A DNA stretch of 7,476 nt, taken from assembly GCA_035695265.1 (NCBI GenBank), contig DASSEM010000157.1, positions 1 to 7,476 of the forward strand, in the 5' to 3' direction. The position numbers were made by a program, and so were the translations under genes. The DNA comes from RHKX01 sp035695265. Its GTDB lineage: Bacteria; Actinomycetota; Thermoleophilia; Solirubrobacterales; 70-9. Under the pieces are notes generated by a model. That model ran no database searches and was not told where the DNA came from. It saw nothing but the letters and a program-made list of their open reading frames with translations. Shown here in pieces: positions 1 to 6,005 of this stretch; the stretch's first letter is position 1, and every line of letters begins with the position of its first letter.

Positions 1-606
1 CCGGATCGCCTCATACTGGGCAATCTGCGCGGCCAGGATGTCGCTGGAGACGCCCGGCGGGAGCTCCTCGTAGCGCTGATTCAACGCGGGCAGCTCACGG
101 TTGATCGTCTCGCGGACCGTCTTTCCCCGCTCTTGGAGCGCGGCTTCCGCGAAGTCGTTGGCGAGCGCCGCCGCCCCGACTGCGGTCGGGGCCTGGGCGG
201 TCAGTGAGACGACGTTGCTCTCCGCCACCGGCTCCGCGGTGATGTCGTTGAGGATCCCCTGCGGATCGCGGTCGCTGTCGGCGGCGACCCGCTCGGCGGC
301 CGCCTGGCTGACGATCAGGGTCGCGGCGGTCTCGACCGCCCGCAGCGGATCGCTCGACTGGCCGATCAGCCCGAGCGAGGAGAGCCGGCCTTCCGGGTCG
401 TCGATCGGGATGACCTGGATCTGAGTCGTCGCCTCGAAGACCTTCTCGGCCGTGGCGACGTAGAGAACGGCGGCCGCCGTGGTGATCACGACGGCGGCGA
501 TGACGACCCAGATCCGCTCCCTGATCGTCTCCAGGAACCGTCGCAGGCTCTGCTGCTCGTCGGGAGGCTCGACCCAGGTCGCGGAGCTGTCGCTGGCTTG
601 TCTCAT
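1..606 (-). CDS. Wzz/BY-kinase-modulator-like polysaccharide chain-length protein (3' end outside window)
   Basis: Reading leftward from ATG at 606, 202 codons stay open to the window edge, so the C-terminal part is missing. A short polar cytoplasmic N-terminus (residues 1-31) is followed by a single membrane segment at about residues 32-52, starting RIWVVIAAVVITTAAAVLY. The following segment, VFEATTQIQV, is the usual first extracytoplasmic strand of Wzz-domain proteins. Residues around 145-185 (NVVSLTAQAPT, then a helical ALANDFAEAAL stretch) match the conserved core of the family, and an extracytoplasmic coiled coil seems to begin near the edge. In this family such proteins set the length of, or help export, capsule or exopolysaccharide, sometimes fused to or paired with a tyrosine kinase. 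Whether a kinase domain follows cannot be seen. The gene is divergent from a glycosyltransferase gene, which supports a polysaccharide role. The start is fixed by a GATAAT box just upstream and no Shine-Dalgarno sequence is visible. Confidence 0.85.
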   Translation of the reverse strand, partial: MRQASDSSATWVEPPDEQQSLRRFLETIRERIWVVIAAVVITTAAAVLYVATAEKVFEATTQIQVIPIDDPEGRLSSLGLIGQSSDPLRAVETAATLIVSQAAAERVAADSDRDPQGILNDITAEPVAESNVVSLTAQAPTAVGAAALANDFAEAALQERGKTVRETINRELPALNQRYEELPPGVSSDILAAQIAQYEAIR

Positions 607-615
607 GCGTCGGGG

Positions 616-621
616 ATTATC
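616..621 (-). promoter_or_regulatory. Probable -10 element of the Wzz-like gene
   Basis: On the minus strand the hexamer GATAAT (621 to 616) is followed by nine bases and then the ATG at 606. Transcription would start only about two or three bases before the start codon, so the mRNA would be nearly leaderless. I see no convincing -35 hexamer, and no Shine-Dalgarno sequence fits in the gap. It is an A/T island in otherwise very GC-rich DNA. Confidence 0.5.
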
Positions 622-694
622 GGCTCCGAATGCCCAGTCGTCGGGGGCGCGAAGACACGTGCAATCCCTTACCCACGCTCGGCGACTGCTGCCG

Positions 695-700
695 TACTCT
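695..700 (+). promoter_or_regulatory. Probable -10 element of the glycosyltransferase operon (leaderless)
   Basis: TACTCT matches TANNNT and is followed by exactly six bases (acccgg) and the ATG at 707, so the transcript would begin at or beside the start codon. There is no Shine-Dalgarno sequence. The same TANNNT-N6-ATG spacing occurs at 4848 and 6575. A weak -35 candidate (ttaccc, 669-674) is 20 bases upstream, which is too far to be convincing. Confidence 0.5.
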
Positions 701-706
701 ACCCGG

Positions 707-1882
707 ATGCGGCTCGGCGTATATACCGACTACCCGTACCACTTTCGCGACGGCGAGCCGTACGGGGAGCGGGCGTTCGTCGTCTTCATCGCGCGGCTCG
801 CATCGCGCTTCTCGAGGCTCGCCGTCTTCGGCCGCCTCGACCCGAGCAGCTCGACCCGGGCCCGCTACCGGCTCGGCTCCGAGGTCGAGTTCGTCCCGCT
901 TCCCTACTACCGGACGCTCGGCAACCCGGGCGAGGCGCTGCGTTCGCTGGGAACGGCGATGTCCCGGTTCTGGCGGGGGATCGCCGACCTCGACTGCGTC
1001 TGGCTGCTCGGACCCAACCCGTTCGCGGTGGTCTTCGCCGTGCTCGCCATCCTGCGGCGCAAGCGGATCGTGCTCGGCGTTCGCCAGGACTACCCGGCCT
1101 ACGTGCGCGCCCGCTATCCCGACCGGCCGGGGATCCGGGCGATGGCCAGGGTCATCGACCTCGCCTTCCGGGCGCTCGCCCGCGTCTACCCGGTCGTCGC
1201 GATCGGGCCCCAGATCGCCGCGACGTACTCGCGCAGCCCGGCCCTGCTCGAGATCGCCGTGTCGCTGGTCGAGGCCGACGAGATCGTCAGCCCCAAGGAC
1301 GCGTCGAAGCGCTCGTACGAGGGCGAGCGCCGGGTGCTCAGCGTCGGCCGGCTCGAGGAGGAGAAGAACCCGCTGCTGCTCGCCCACGCGCTGCAGATCC
1401 TCTCCGCGAACGGGCAGAGCTGGAATCTGACCGTCTGCGGCGAGGGCCCGATGGCCGGCGAGCTCGAGTCCGAGCTCGATCGCCTCGGCGTCGCCGACCG
1501 CGCCGAGCTCCGCGGCTACGTCGCCCAGGGCGACGGCCTCGGGCACGCCTACCGCGACAGCCATGCCTTCCTCCACGTCTCCTGGACCGAGGGCCTGCCC
1601 CAGGTCCTGCTCGAGGCGTTCGCGGCCGGCCTGCCCACCGTTGCAACCGACGTCGGCGGGATCCGGCAGGCGGTCGGCGACGCCGTCCTGCTCGTGCCGC
1701 CGGGGGATCCCGACGCCGCCGCCGATGCGCTCAGCCGGATCGCCGCCGACCCCGGCCTGCGAGCCCGCCTGGTGGACGCCGGCCACGAGTACGTCGCAGC
1801 GCGTACCCTGACCCGCGAATCGATGCGGGTAGCGGACTTCATCATCGCCGGGACCGCCGGCGACCGGGCGGAAGCGGGCTGA
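707..1882 (+). CDS. GT4-type (GT-B fold) glycosyltransferase
   Basis: This 391-residue protein probably transfers a sugar from a nucleotide-sugar donor to a growing glycan or lipid-linked acceptor at the cytoplasmic face of the membrane. The C-terminal half is a typical glycosyltransferase group 1 domain: VLSVGRLEEEKNP near residues 210-222, with R215 and K220 in the donor-phosphate binding positions; CGEGP near 245; and the EX7E motif in TEGLPQVLLEAF (E295 and E303), followed by GLPTVATDVGG. The N-terminal domain is more divergent, as is usual for the acceptor side, and has a hydrophobic stretch near residues 105-120 but no clear membrane helix. Donor and acceptor cannot be told from sequence. 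The reading frame extends upstream to 479, but that part overlaps the divergent Wzz-like gene, and the ATG at 707 directly follows a -10 box, so I start there. The epimerase gene follows after one base, which implies one operon. Confidence 0.88.
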   Translation: MRLGVYTDYPYHFRDGEPYGERAFVVFIARLASRFSRLAVFGRLDPSSSTRARYRLGSEVEFVPLPYYRTLGNPGEALRSLGTAMSRFWRGIADLDCVWLLGPNPFAVVFAVLAILRRKRIVLGVRQDYPAYVRARYPDRPGIRAMARVIDLAFRALARVYPVVAIGPQIAATYSRSPALLEIAVSLVEADEIVSPKDASKRSYEGERRVLSVGRLEEEKNPLLLAHALQILSANGQSWNLTVCGEGPMAGELESELDRLGVADRAELRGYVAQGDGLGHAYRDSHAFLHVSWTEGLPQVLLEAFAAGLPTVATDVGGIRQAVGDAVLLVPPGDPDAAADALSRIAADPGLRARLVDAGHEYVAARTLTRESMRVADFIIAGTAGDRAEAG

Positions 1883-1883
1883 C

Positions 1884-2840
1884 GTGCGGGCAGCGGTGAC
1901 CGGGGGCGCGGGGTTCATCGGCTCGAACCTCGTCGACGCGCTGCTCGACGCCGGCGCCGAGGTCCTCGCGATCGACGACCTCTCGACCGGGCGGCGCCGG
2001 AACCTCGAGGGGGCGCTGGCCCGCGGCGCCGCGCTCGCCGAGCGCGACATCACCGACGCGCCCGGGCTCGACGAGGCGATCGACGGCTTCGGCCCGGACC
2101 GCATCTTTCACCTCGCCGCCCAGGCCGACGTCCGCAAGGCGGTCGCCGACCCCGCGTTCGACGCCACCGTCAACGTGCTCGGGACGATCAACGTGCTCGA
2201 GGCCGCGCGCCGCCACGACGCGCCGGTCGTGTTCGCGTCCACCGGTGGCGCGATCTACGGCGAGGGGGAGGGCAGGGAGCTGCCGTTCGCCGAGGAGGCG
2301 CCGAGCCTCCCGGAGACCGCCTACGGGGCCAGCAAGCTCTCCGGCGAGGTCTACCTCGGCCTCTACCGGCGCCTGCACGGGCTCGCAGCCGTGGCACTCC
2401 GGTTCGGGAACGTCTACGGCCCGCGCCAGGACCCGCACGGCGAGGCCGGCGTCGTCGCGATCTTCTGCGGGCTGCTGCGAGCGGGCCGGCCGCTGCGCGT
2501 CTTCGGCGACGGCGAGCAGACCCGCGACTACATCTACGTCGACGACGTCGTCGCTGCCTTCCTCGCGGCCGAGCGGGTGCTCGGGCGGGACGGGACCGGA
2601 GTGGAGGGCCCCTTCAACGTCGGCACCGGAATCGAGACGAGCGTCCTCGACCTCGCCCGCCGGCTCGCCGTTGCGACCGGTGCCGAGTCCGAGATCGAGC
2701 ACCACCCCGCCCGGACCGGCGAGGTGCAGCGGGTGGCGATCGATCCGGCCGCGGCCGGTCGCGACCTCGACTGGGCCCCCGCAACCGACCTCGACGCGGG
2801 CCTCGCCAGCACGGCGGCGGCGCTCGGCGACGCCGGCTGA
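1884..2840 (+). CDS. NAD-dependent sugar epimerase/dehydratase, UDP-glucose 4-epimerase-like
   Basis: This 318-residue extended short-chain dehydrogenase/reductase probably interconverts nucleotide sugars, for example UDP-glucose and UDP-galactose. The Rossmann motif TGGAGFIG lies at residues 6-13, the acidic adenosine-ribose contact is in AIDDLSTG (about 30-37), and FHLAAQADVRKAV (about 74-86) is the usual NAD-contact segment. The active site shows S119/T120 in FASTGGAIYG and the Y147-xxx-K151 pair in AYGASK. RFGNVYGPRQDPHGEAGVVA and DGEQTRDYIYVDDV are typical of the GalE/UDP-glucuronate epimerase group. Length is normal. The start is GTG, one base after the glycosyltransferase stop, with a purine-rich GGAAG nine bases upstream, so translation is probably coupled and Shine-Dalgarno-assisted. 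It probably supplies sugar donor for the glycan built by its neighbours. Exact substrate is uncertain, so no gene symbol is given. Confidence 0.88.
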   Translation: MRAAVTGGAGFIGSNLVDALLDAGAEVLAIDDLSTGRRRNLEGALARGAALAERDITDAPGLDEAIDGFGPDRIFHLAAQADVRKAVADPAFDATVNVLGTINVLEAARRHDAPVVFASTGGAIYGEGEGRELPFAEEAPSLPETAYGASKLSGEVYLGLYRRLHGLAAVALRFGNVYGPRQDPHGEAGVVAIFCGLLRAGRPLRVFGDGEQTRDYIYVDDVVAAFLAAERVLGRDGTGVEGPFNVGTGIETSVLDLARRLAVATGAESEIEHHPARTGEVQRVAIDPAAAGRDLDWAPATDLDAGLASTAAALGDAG

Positions 2841-2850
2841 CGGGGTCAGC
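2836..2850. terminator. Small hairpin spanning two convergent stop codons
   Basis: GCTGAC (2836-2841) and GTCAGC (2845-2850) form a perfect six-base-pair stem with a three-base loop. Each arm contains one stop codon: TGA of the epimerase gene (2838-2840) and TCA, the complement of TGA, for the sortase gene (2846-2848). No T-tract follows on either strand, so an intrinsic terminator is only possible, not shown. Confidence 0.35.
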
Positions 2851-3535
2851 TCGCGCCAGCGAGGTCGATCCGCTCGAGATCGGCGATCACCGCGTAGCGC
2901 TGCGCGGCGCTGTAGAGCGGATGGCAGGAGGTGAGGACGAGCCGGTCGTGGCCGACGTCGCGGACGATCCCGGTCTGGTCGGGATCGACGATCCGCGTCG
3001 CCGTGACCTCGTAGGTGAACGTCCCGTAGGGCATCTCGAGGATGATCTGATCGCCGACGTCCACCTTGTCGATCTGGTTGAACGGGGCGCCGTAGGTGGT
3101 GCGGTGGCCGGCGATCGCGACGGTCCGGCCCTGTCCCGGAAGCGCCGTGTCCGGGTAGTGGCCGGGCCCGAGCTTGAGGTCGGCCTCCTCGGTCCCTTGA
3201 AGGACGACGTAGTCGGAGTCGATCGCCGGGATCCTGATCCGCCCGATCGGCTCTCCGGTCTCGAGCCGGGCGTCGAAGAGCTCGGCGAGCCGCTCGGCGC
3301 GCTGACGGGTGTCGGCGGCGCCCGATGCGACGTCGGCCACCTCCGGGCTTCGCAGGAACTCGTCGCTGACCGTGTCGAGCTCGCCGGCGGCCTGGTTCTG
3401 GCGGACCTCGGCATAGACGGCCGAGAGGGGCTCCTTCCAGATCAGGGTCGAGACGACGTCGGCGAGGATCACGACGCCCGCCGTGATCAGCGCGACCGAC
3501 ACGATTCGGGCGACTCGCCGCATCGCCGGGATCAT
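2846..3535 (-). CDS. Class E sortase (cysteine transpeptidase)
   Basis: This 229-residue membrane-anchored sortase cleaves a C-terminal sorting signal and joins the protein to the cell wall. One N-terminal membrane segment (about residues 9-32) would place the enzyme outside the cytoplasm, tethered by its N-terminus. A polar helical linker (about 40-92) leads to the sortase barrel. The catalytic residues are visible: H144 in AIAGHRTTYG, C204 in LVLTSCHPLYS and R213 in AAQRYAV. The GHRTTYG box and the TSCHP(x)nR ending are typical of actinobacterial class E enzymes, which recognise LAxTG-type signals. The reading frame reaches an upstream TTG at 3571. I prefer ATG 3535, which has AAAGG 12 bases upstream; ATG 3523 is also possible. 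No substrate protein with a sorting signal is encoded nearby, so it may act on proteins encoded elsewhere. The gene converges on the epimerase gene with a five-base gap and diverges from argG. Confidence 0.92.
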   Translation of the reverse strand: MIPAMRRVARIVSVALITAGVVILADVVSTLIWKEPLSAVYAEVRQNQAAGELDTVSDEFLRSPEVADVASGAADTRQRAERLAELFDARLETGEPIGRIRIPAIDSDYVVLQGTEEADLKLGPGHYPDTALPGQGRTVAIAGHRTTYGAPFNQIDKVDVGDQIILEMPYGTFTYEVTATRIVDPDQTGIVRDVGHDRLVLTSCHPLYSAAQRYAVIADLERIDLAGAS

Positions 3536-3584
3536 CGCTGATCGCCGCCTTTCGCTCGCCGTCACCTGCAAGACTGCCCGTCCC
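3536..3584. promoter_or_regulatory. Compact divergent promoter region, sortase / argG
   Basis: Only 49 bases separate the chosen sortase and argG starts, so both promoters must lie here or inside the opposite coding region. For argG the best -10 candidate is AAGACT (3570-3575), nine bases before GTG 3585, which suggests a short or absent leader. For the sortase a purine run (AAAGG, minus strand 3552-3548) may serve as ribosome binding site. No clear -35 box or operator is visible. Confidence 0.35.
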
Positions 3585-4838
3585 GTGAGCGCCCCCGGCC
3601 AGCGACCGACCGCCAGCTACCAAGCCGATCCAGAGCGGATCGGGCGGGTGCTCCTGCTCTACTCCGGCGGGCTCGACACGAGCGTGATGCTGCACTGGAT
3701 CCAGGAGCAGTACGGGGCCGAGATCGTGACGCTCACGGTCGAGCTCGGCCAGCCCGACGAGGACTGGGAGGCGATCACGGGCAAGGCGCGCGACATGGGC
3801 GCGGTCGAGACGCTGGTCGTCGATGCCCGCGCGGAGTTCGCCGCCGACTACGTCGCGCCCGCGATCCGCGCCAACGCCCTCTACGGCGGCGGCTATCCGC
3901 TGTTCACGGCGCTGGCGCGGCCGCTGATCGCCAAGATCGCCGTCGCCGCGGCGCGCGAGCACGGCTGCGACACGATCGCTCACGGCTGCACCGGCAAGGG
4001 CAACGACCAGGTCCGGATCGATGCCACGATCGCGGCGCTCGGCCCCGAGCTGCGGGTGCTGGCGCCGGTCCGCGAGTGGGCGATGGGCAGGGAGGAGGAG
4101 ATCGCCTATGCCCGCGAGCATCGAATCCCGGTCTCGGGCGGATCCGAGAAGCCGCCGTACTCGATCGACGACAACCTCTGGGGACGCTCCTCGGAGGGGC
4201 GGTCGATCGAGTCGATCGGCGAGCCGCCGCCGGACGACGTCTTCCGGCTCGTGACCAGGCCCGAGGAGGCGCCGGACGAGCCCGAGCTCGTGCGGATCGG
4301 GTTCGAGGCGGGCCGGCCGACGGCGGTCGACGGCGAGTCGCTCGACCTCGTCGAGCTGATCGAGCGCGTCTCCGATCGCGGCCGCCGCCACGGCGTCGGC
4401 ATCGTCGACCACATCGAGGACCGGATCGTCGGCCTCAAGGTCCGCGACATCTACGAGGTCCCGGCGGCGACGATCATCCTCGCCGCGCACAAGGACCTCG
4501 AGAAGCTCGTCTCGACGATCCACCAGAACAACTACAAGGCCGCCCTCGACAACCACTGGGCCTACCTCTGCTACGCCGGCCTCTGGTACGAGCCGCTGCG
4601 CGGCGATCTCGATGCCTACATGGTCGCTGCGAACGAGTTCGTGACCGGCGAGGTCACGGTCAAGCTCTACAAGGGCGGGGCCACGGTCGTCGCGCGCAGC
4701 TCGCCCTACGCCCTGTACGACGAGTCGCTGGCCGGCTTCGGCGAGTCAGGCGGCGAGTTCAGCCAGCTCGCGAGCCCCGGGTTCATCGAGCTCTTCTCGC
4801 TGCAGACGCGAATGGCGCATCGGGTCCGGCATCGCTAG
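3585..4838 (+). CDS. argG: Argininosuccinate synthase
   Basis: This enzyme joins citrulline and aspartate using ATP, giving argininosuccinate, AMP and pyrophosphate: the penultimate step of arginine synthesis, in the cytoplasm. With the GTG start chosen here it has 417 residues, within the family range. The N-type ATP pyrophosphatase P-loop SGGLDTS lies at residues 27-33. HGCTGKGNDQVR (133-144) forms the aspartate/citrulline/ATP site. SGGSEKPPYSIDDNLWGRS (184-202) is the second conserved signature, and the C-terminal tetramerisation part is complete. About 20 residues precede the P-loop strand (PTASYQADPERIGR), more than in short ArgG proteins that begin at about residue 22 here. A GTG at 3648 could give that shorter form, but the upstream codons look genuinely coding. 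No other arg gene is in the window. There is no Shine-Dalgarno sequence before GTG 3585. Confidence 0.95.
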   Translation: MSAPGQRPTASYQADPERIGRVLLLYSGGLDTSVMLHWIQEQYGAEIVTLTVELGQPDEDWEAITGKARDMGAVETLVVDARAEFAADYVAPAIRANALYGGGYPLFTALARPLIAKIAVAAAREHGCDTIAHGCTGKGNDQVRIDATIAALGPELRVLAPVREWAMGREEEIAYAREHRIPVSGGSEKPPYSIDDNLWGRSSEGRSIESIGEPPPDDVFRLVTRPEEAPDEPELVRIGFEAGRPTAVDGESLDLVELIERVSDRGRRHGVGIVDHIEDRIVGLKVRDIYEVPAATIILAAHKDLEKLVSTIHQNNYKAALDNHWAYLCYAGLWYEPLRGDLDAYMVAANEFVTGEVTVKLYKGGATVVARSSPYALYDESLAGFGESGGEFSQLASPGFIELFSLQTRMAHRVRHR

Positions 4839-4841
4839 CCT
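4836..4841 (+). promoter_or_regulatory. Probable -10 element built on the argG stop codon
   Basis: TAGCCT matches TANNNT, and its first three bases are the argG stop codon. It is followed by exactly six bases (cagtcc) and the ATG of the small membrane protein at 4848, the same spacing seen at 707 and 6575. No Shine-Dalgarno sequence lies before 4848, so a leaderless transcript is the simplest explanation. No clear -35 box. Confidence 0.4.
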
Positions 4842-4847
4842 CAGTCC

Positions 4848-5012
4848 ATGACCTACTTCTACGCAACGATCGGGCGGCTCGTCGTCTACTTCGTGCGACG
4901 ACGGTTCGGGCGCCAGCTCGGGATCGCCGGGGCGGTGGCGCTCACCGGCGCCGTGATCGGCGGCGCGGTCGGCGCCTATCTGCTGGCGTCCCGCGACGTC
5001 GAGGAGGGCTGA
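4848..5012 (+). CDS. Small single-pass membrane protein, 54 residues, unknown function
   Basis: This short open frame (ATG to TGA, 54 codons) begins nine bases after argG. The protein starts MTYFYATIGRLVVYFVRRRF: a hydrophobic and aromatic, probably amphipathic, segment ending in a basic cluster (RRRFGR, residues 17-22). A clear membrane helix follows at about residues 24-47, rich in Gly/Ala with closely spaced small residues (GAVIGGAVGAY), a pattern that favours helix packing. The tail is short and charged (ASRDVEEG). The positive-inside rule puts the N-terminus in the cytoplasm. Its codons follow the G/C-ending pattern of neighbouring genes, and both a -10-like box with the local leaderless spacing and a hairpin at its stop support a real gene. 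I do not recognise the family. Its place after argG need not mean a link to arginine metabolism. Confidence 0.65.
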   Translation: MTYFYATIGRLVVYFVRRRFGRQLGIAGAVALTGAVIGGAVGAYLLASRDVEEG

Positions 5013-5033
5013 GCGGCCGGAATCGCTCAGCCC
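5006..5033. terminator. Ten-base-pair hairpin shared by two convergent stop codons
   Basis: Bases 5006-5015 (GGGCTGAGCG) pair perfectly with 5024-5033 (CGCTCAGCCC) around an eight-base loop. The left arm contains the TGA of the small membrane protein gene (5010-5012), and the right arm contains TCA, the complement of the TGA ending the 314-residue gene (5027-5029). Its position between convergent genes suggests a bidirectional terminator. No T-tract follows on either side, so it could instead be a 3' stabilising hairpin. Confidence 0.6.
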
Positions 5034-5971
5034 CCGCCGAGGACACGATCAACGATCGGATCGGGGTCGCTGACCCCCCAGAGCTGGCGGAGCACGCTGG
5101 CGATCGTCTCGCGGTCCGTGCCGGCATCCGCAAGCCGGCGGGCGTGGTCGAGGGCCTGCGCGACGTGCTCCGGTCCGTTCGGGTTGGCGGGGGCCGCGCC
5201 GGAGGTTGGCCCGGCGTCGGTGGTTACCGCCGGCCGGGCCGGCCCCGCGACCCGTCCAGCGGCGCCGAAGGACGCGCCGGCCGCCGCCGCGGCGGCGGCG
5301 GCCTCGGGGGTGGGCTGTGGCGGCCCGATCGCGATTTCGTGGCGCGCCGGTAGCGGGGGCACCGGCGCCGGTGCCGCGGCGGGAGGCGGGGGCGGCGGCG
5401 CCCCGACGATGTCCGTATAGGCACCCGATGGCGCCGGCGGCGAAGCGGGGGTGGGCGGCGCCGGGGGGTTGTCCTGCTGCGGCGGGGCGGCCGGTTGCGC
5501 CGCCGCGTTCGTGGGCCCGGGCGACTGGGAGGGAGCCGCAGGCATCGCGGGCATCGACGGCATTGCGGCACCGATGTCGAGCTGGTCGTTCAGCCCCGGC
5601 TGCTCGAGCTTCCCGGTGACCGAGTCGATCGCGTCCTCGAGCGCGCGCACCATCTGCTCGGAGTGGTCACGGACGTTGGTGGCGTGGCGGATCAGGTCGT
5701 CCGTCAGCTCGGAGATCAGGCCAACCCGCTCCGCGGTCATCCGGTCGGCCCTCCGCTGGGCCTCGGCGAGATGGCGACGGGCCTGTTCCTCGGCGTCCCG
5801 GCGGATCGCCTCGGCGGCGCGCTCGGCGGCGGCGATCACCGTCTGCAGCTGATCGGTCATCTGATCGATCGTCGACTGCACGCTGTCCGAGGGCGCCGGC
5901 CAGGAGGCCTGAGTCCAGCGGATCGGATCCGCCGGCGCGCTTGGCTGCTCCTGGGGATGCTGATCGCTCAT
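5027..5971 (-). CDS. DivIVA-like coiled-coil protein with Pro/Ala-rich linker, unknown function
   Basis: The protein has 314 residues and three parts. After a short disordered start (1-28), residues about 31-125 form a long amphipathic helix or coiled coil rich in Ala, Glu and Arg (AAAERAAEAIRRDAEEQARR, then AERVGLISELTDDLIRHA). This recalls DivIVA/Wag31-type or F-type ATPase b-like helices, but I do not see the N-terminal DivIVA membrane-binding motif. Residues about 135-265 are a low-complexity Pro/Ala/Met-rich linker with a run of six prolines (192-197) and eight alanines (224-231). The tail (about 268-311) is a small predicted helical domain ending in IASVLRQLWGVSDPDPIVDRVL. No signal peptide or membrane helix is present. 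ATG 5971 is chosen because AAGGG lies eight bases upstream and a TAGAAT box precedes it; the open frame runs further to 6163 without coding character. A structural or scaffold role is an inference. Confidence 0.8.
   Translation of the reverse strand: MSDQHPQEQPSAPADPIRWTQASWPAPSDSVQSTIDQMTDQLQTVIAAAERAAEAIRRDAEEQARRHLAEAQRRADRMTAERVGLISELTDDLIRHATNVRDHSEQMVRALEDAIDSVTGKLEQPGLNDQLDIGAAMPSMPAMPAAPSQSPGPTNAAAQPAAPPQQDNPPAPPTPASPPAPSGAYTDIVGAPPPPPPAAAPAPVPPLPARHEIAIGPPQPTPEAAAAAAAAGASFGAAGRVAGPARPAVTTDAGPTSGAAPANPNGPEHVAQALDHARRLADAGTDRETIASVLRQLWGVSDPDPIVDRVLGGG
5279..5302. repeat. GCC/GGC triplet tract encoding eight alanines
   Basis: Eight consecutive alanine codons (residues 224-231 of the 314-residue protein) form a 24-base GC-only tract whose two halves are complementary in sense. 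The similar tract at 5381-5398 encodes six prolines. Such in-frame triplet tracts can expand or contract by slippage without shifting the frame, and the run may vary between strains. Confidence 0.6.
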
Positions 5972-5979
5972 GCTGTCGG

Positions 5980-5984
5980 CCCTT
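5980..5984 (-). promoter_or_regulatory. Shine-Dalgarno site of the 314-residue coiled-coil gene
   Basis: On the minus strand AAGGG is followed by eight bases and ATG 5971. It decides the start, since the open frame continues upstream. It contrasts with neighbouring genes that have no such site and start right behind a -10 box. Confidence 0.6.
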
Positions 5985-5999
5985 CGCTCCTCGCGGGCG

Positions 6000-6005
6000 A
6001 TTCTA
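6000..6005 (-). promoter_or_regulatory. Probable -10 element of the 314-residue coiled-coil gene
   Basis: TAGAAT on the minus strand (6005 to 6000) lies 28 bases before ATG 5971. Transcription starting about seven bases on would give a leader of about 20 bases carrying the AAGGG ribosome binding site. The -35 position is occupied by the perfect palindrome GCGAGCTCGC (6019-6028) rather than a recognisable -35 hexamer. The box overlaps the left arm of the inverted repeat that starts at 6002. Confidence 0.5.

Noticed and set aside
635..688. Inverted pair CAGTCG (635-640) / CGACTG (683-688) in the Wzz/glycosyltransferase divergent region
   Set aside because: Only six bases with a 42-base gap; expected by chance in a region this size.
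479..706. N-terminal extension of the glycosyltransferase to an ATG at 479
   Set aside because: It would overlap the start of the divergent Wzz-like gene by 128 bases, has no glycosyltransferase-like sequence, and ATG 707 has a -10 box at leaderless distance.
617..2104. A 495-codon minus-strand frame opposite the glycosyltransferase and the start of the epimerase
   Set aside because: Shadow frame: low-complexity, no domain, while the plus strand carries clear GT4 and Rossmann motifs.
1842..4556. A 904-codon open frame on the minus strand spanning epimerase, sortase and argG
   Set aside because: It lies antisense to two well-recognised genes and in another frame of the sortase gene. Its translation is Arg/Asp/Gly/Val-rich and without motifs, as expected from GC-rich DNA with few stops.
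5270..5410. GC-rich triplet tracts that resemble a CRISPR or tandem-repeat array
   Set aside because: They are in-frame alanine and proline codons of one protein, with no repeat-spacer periodicity.
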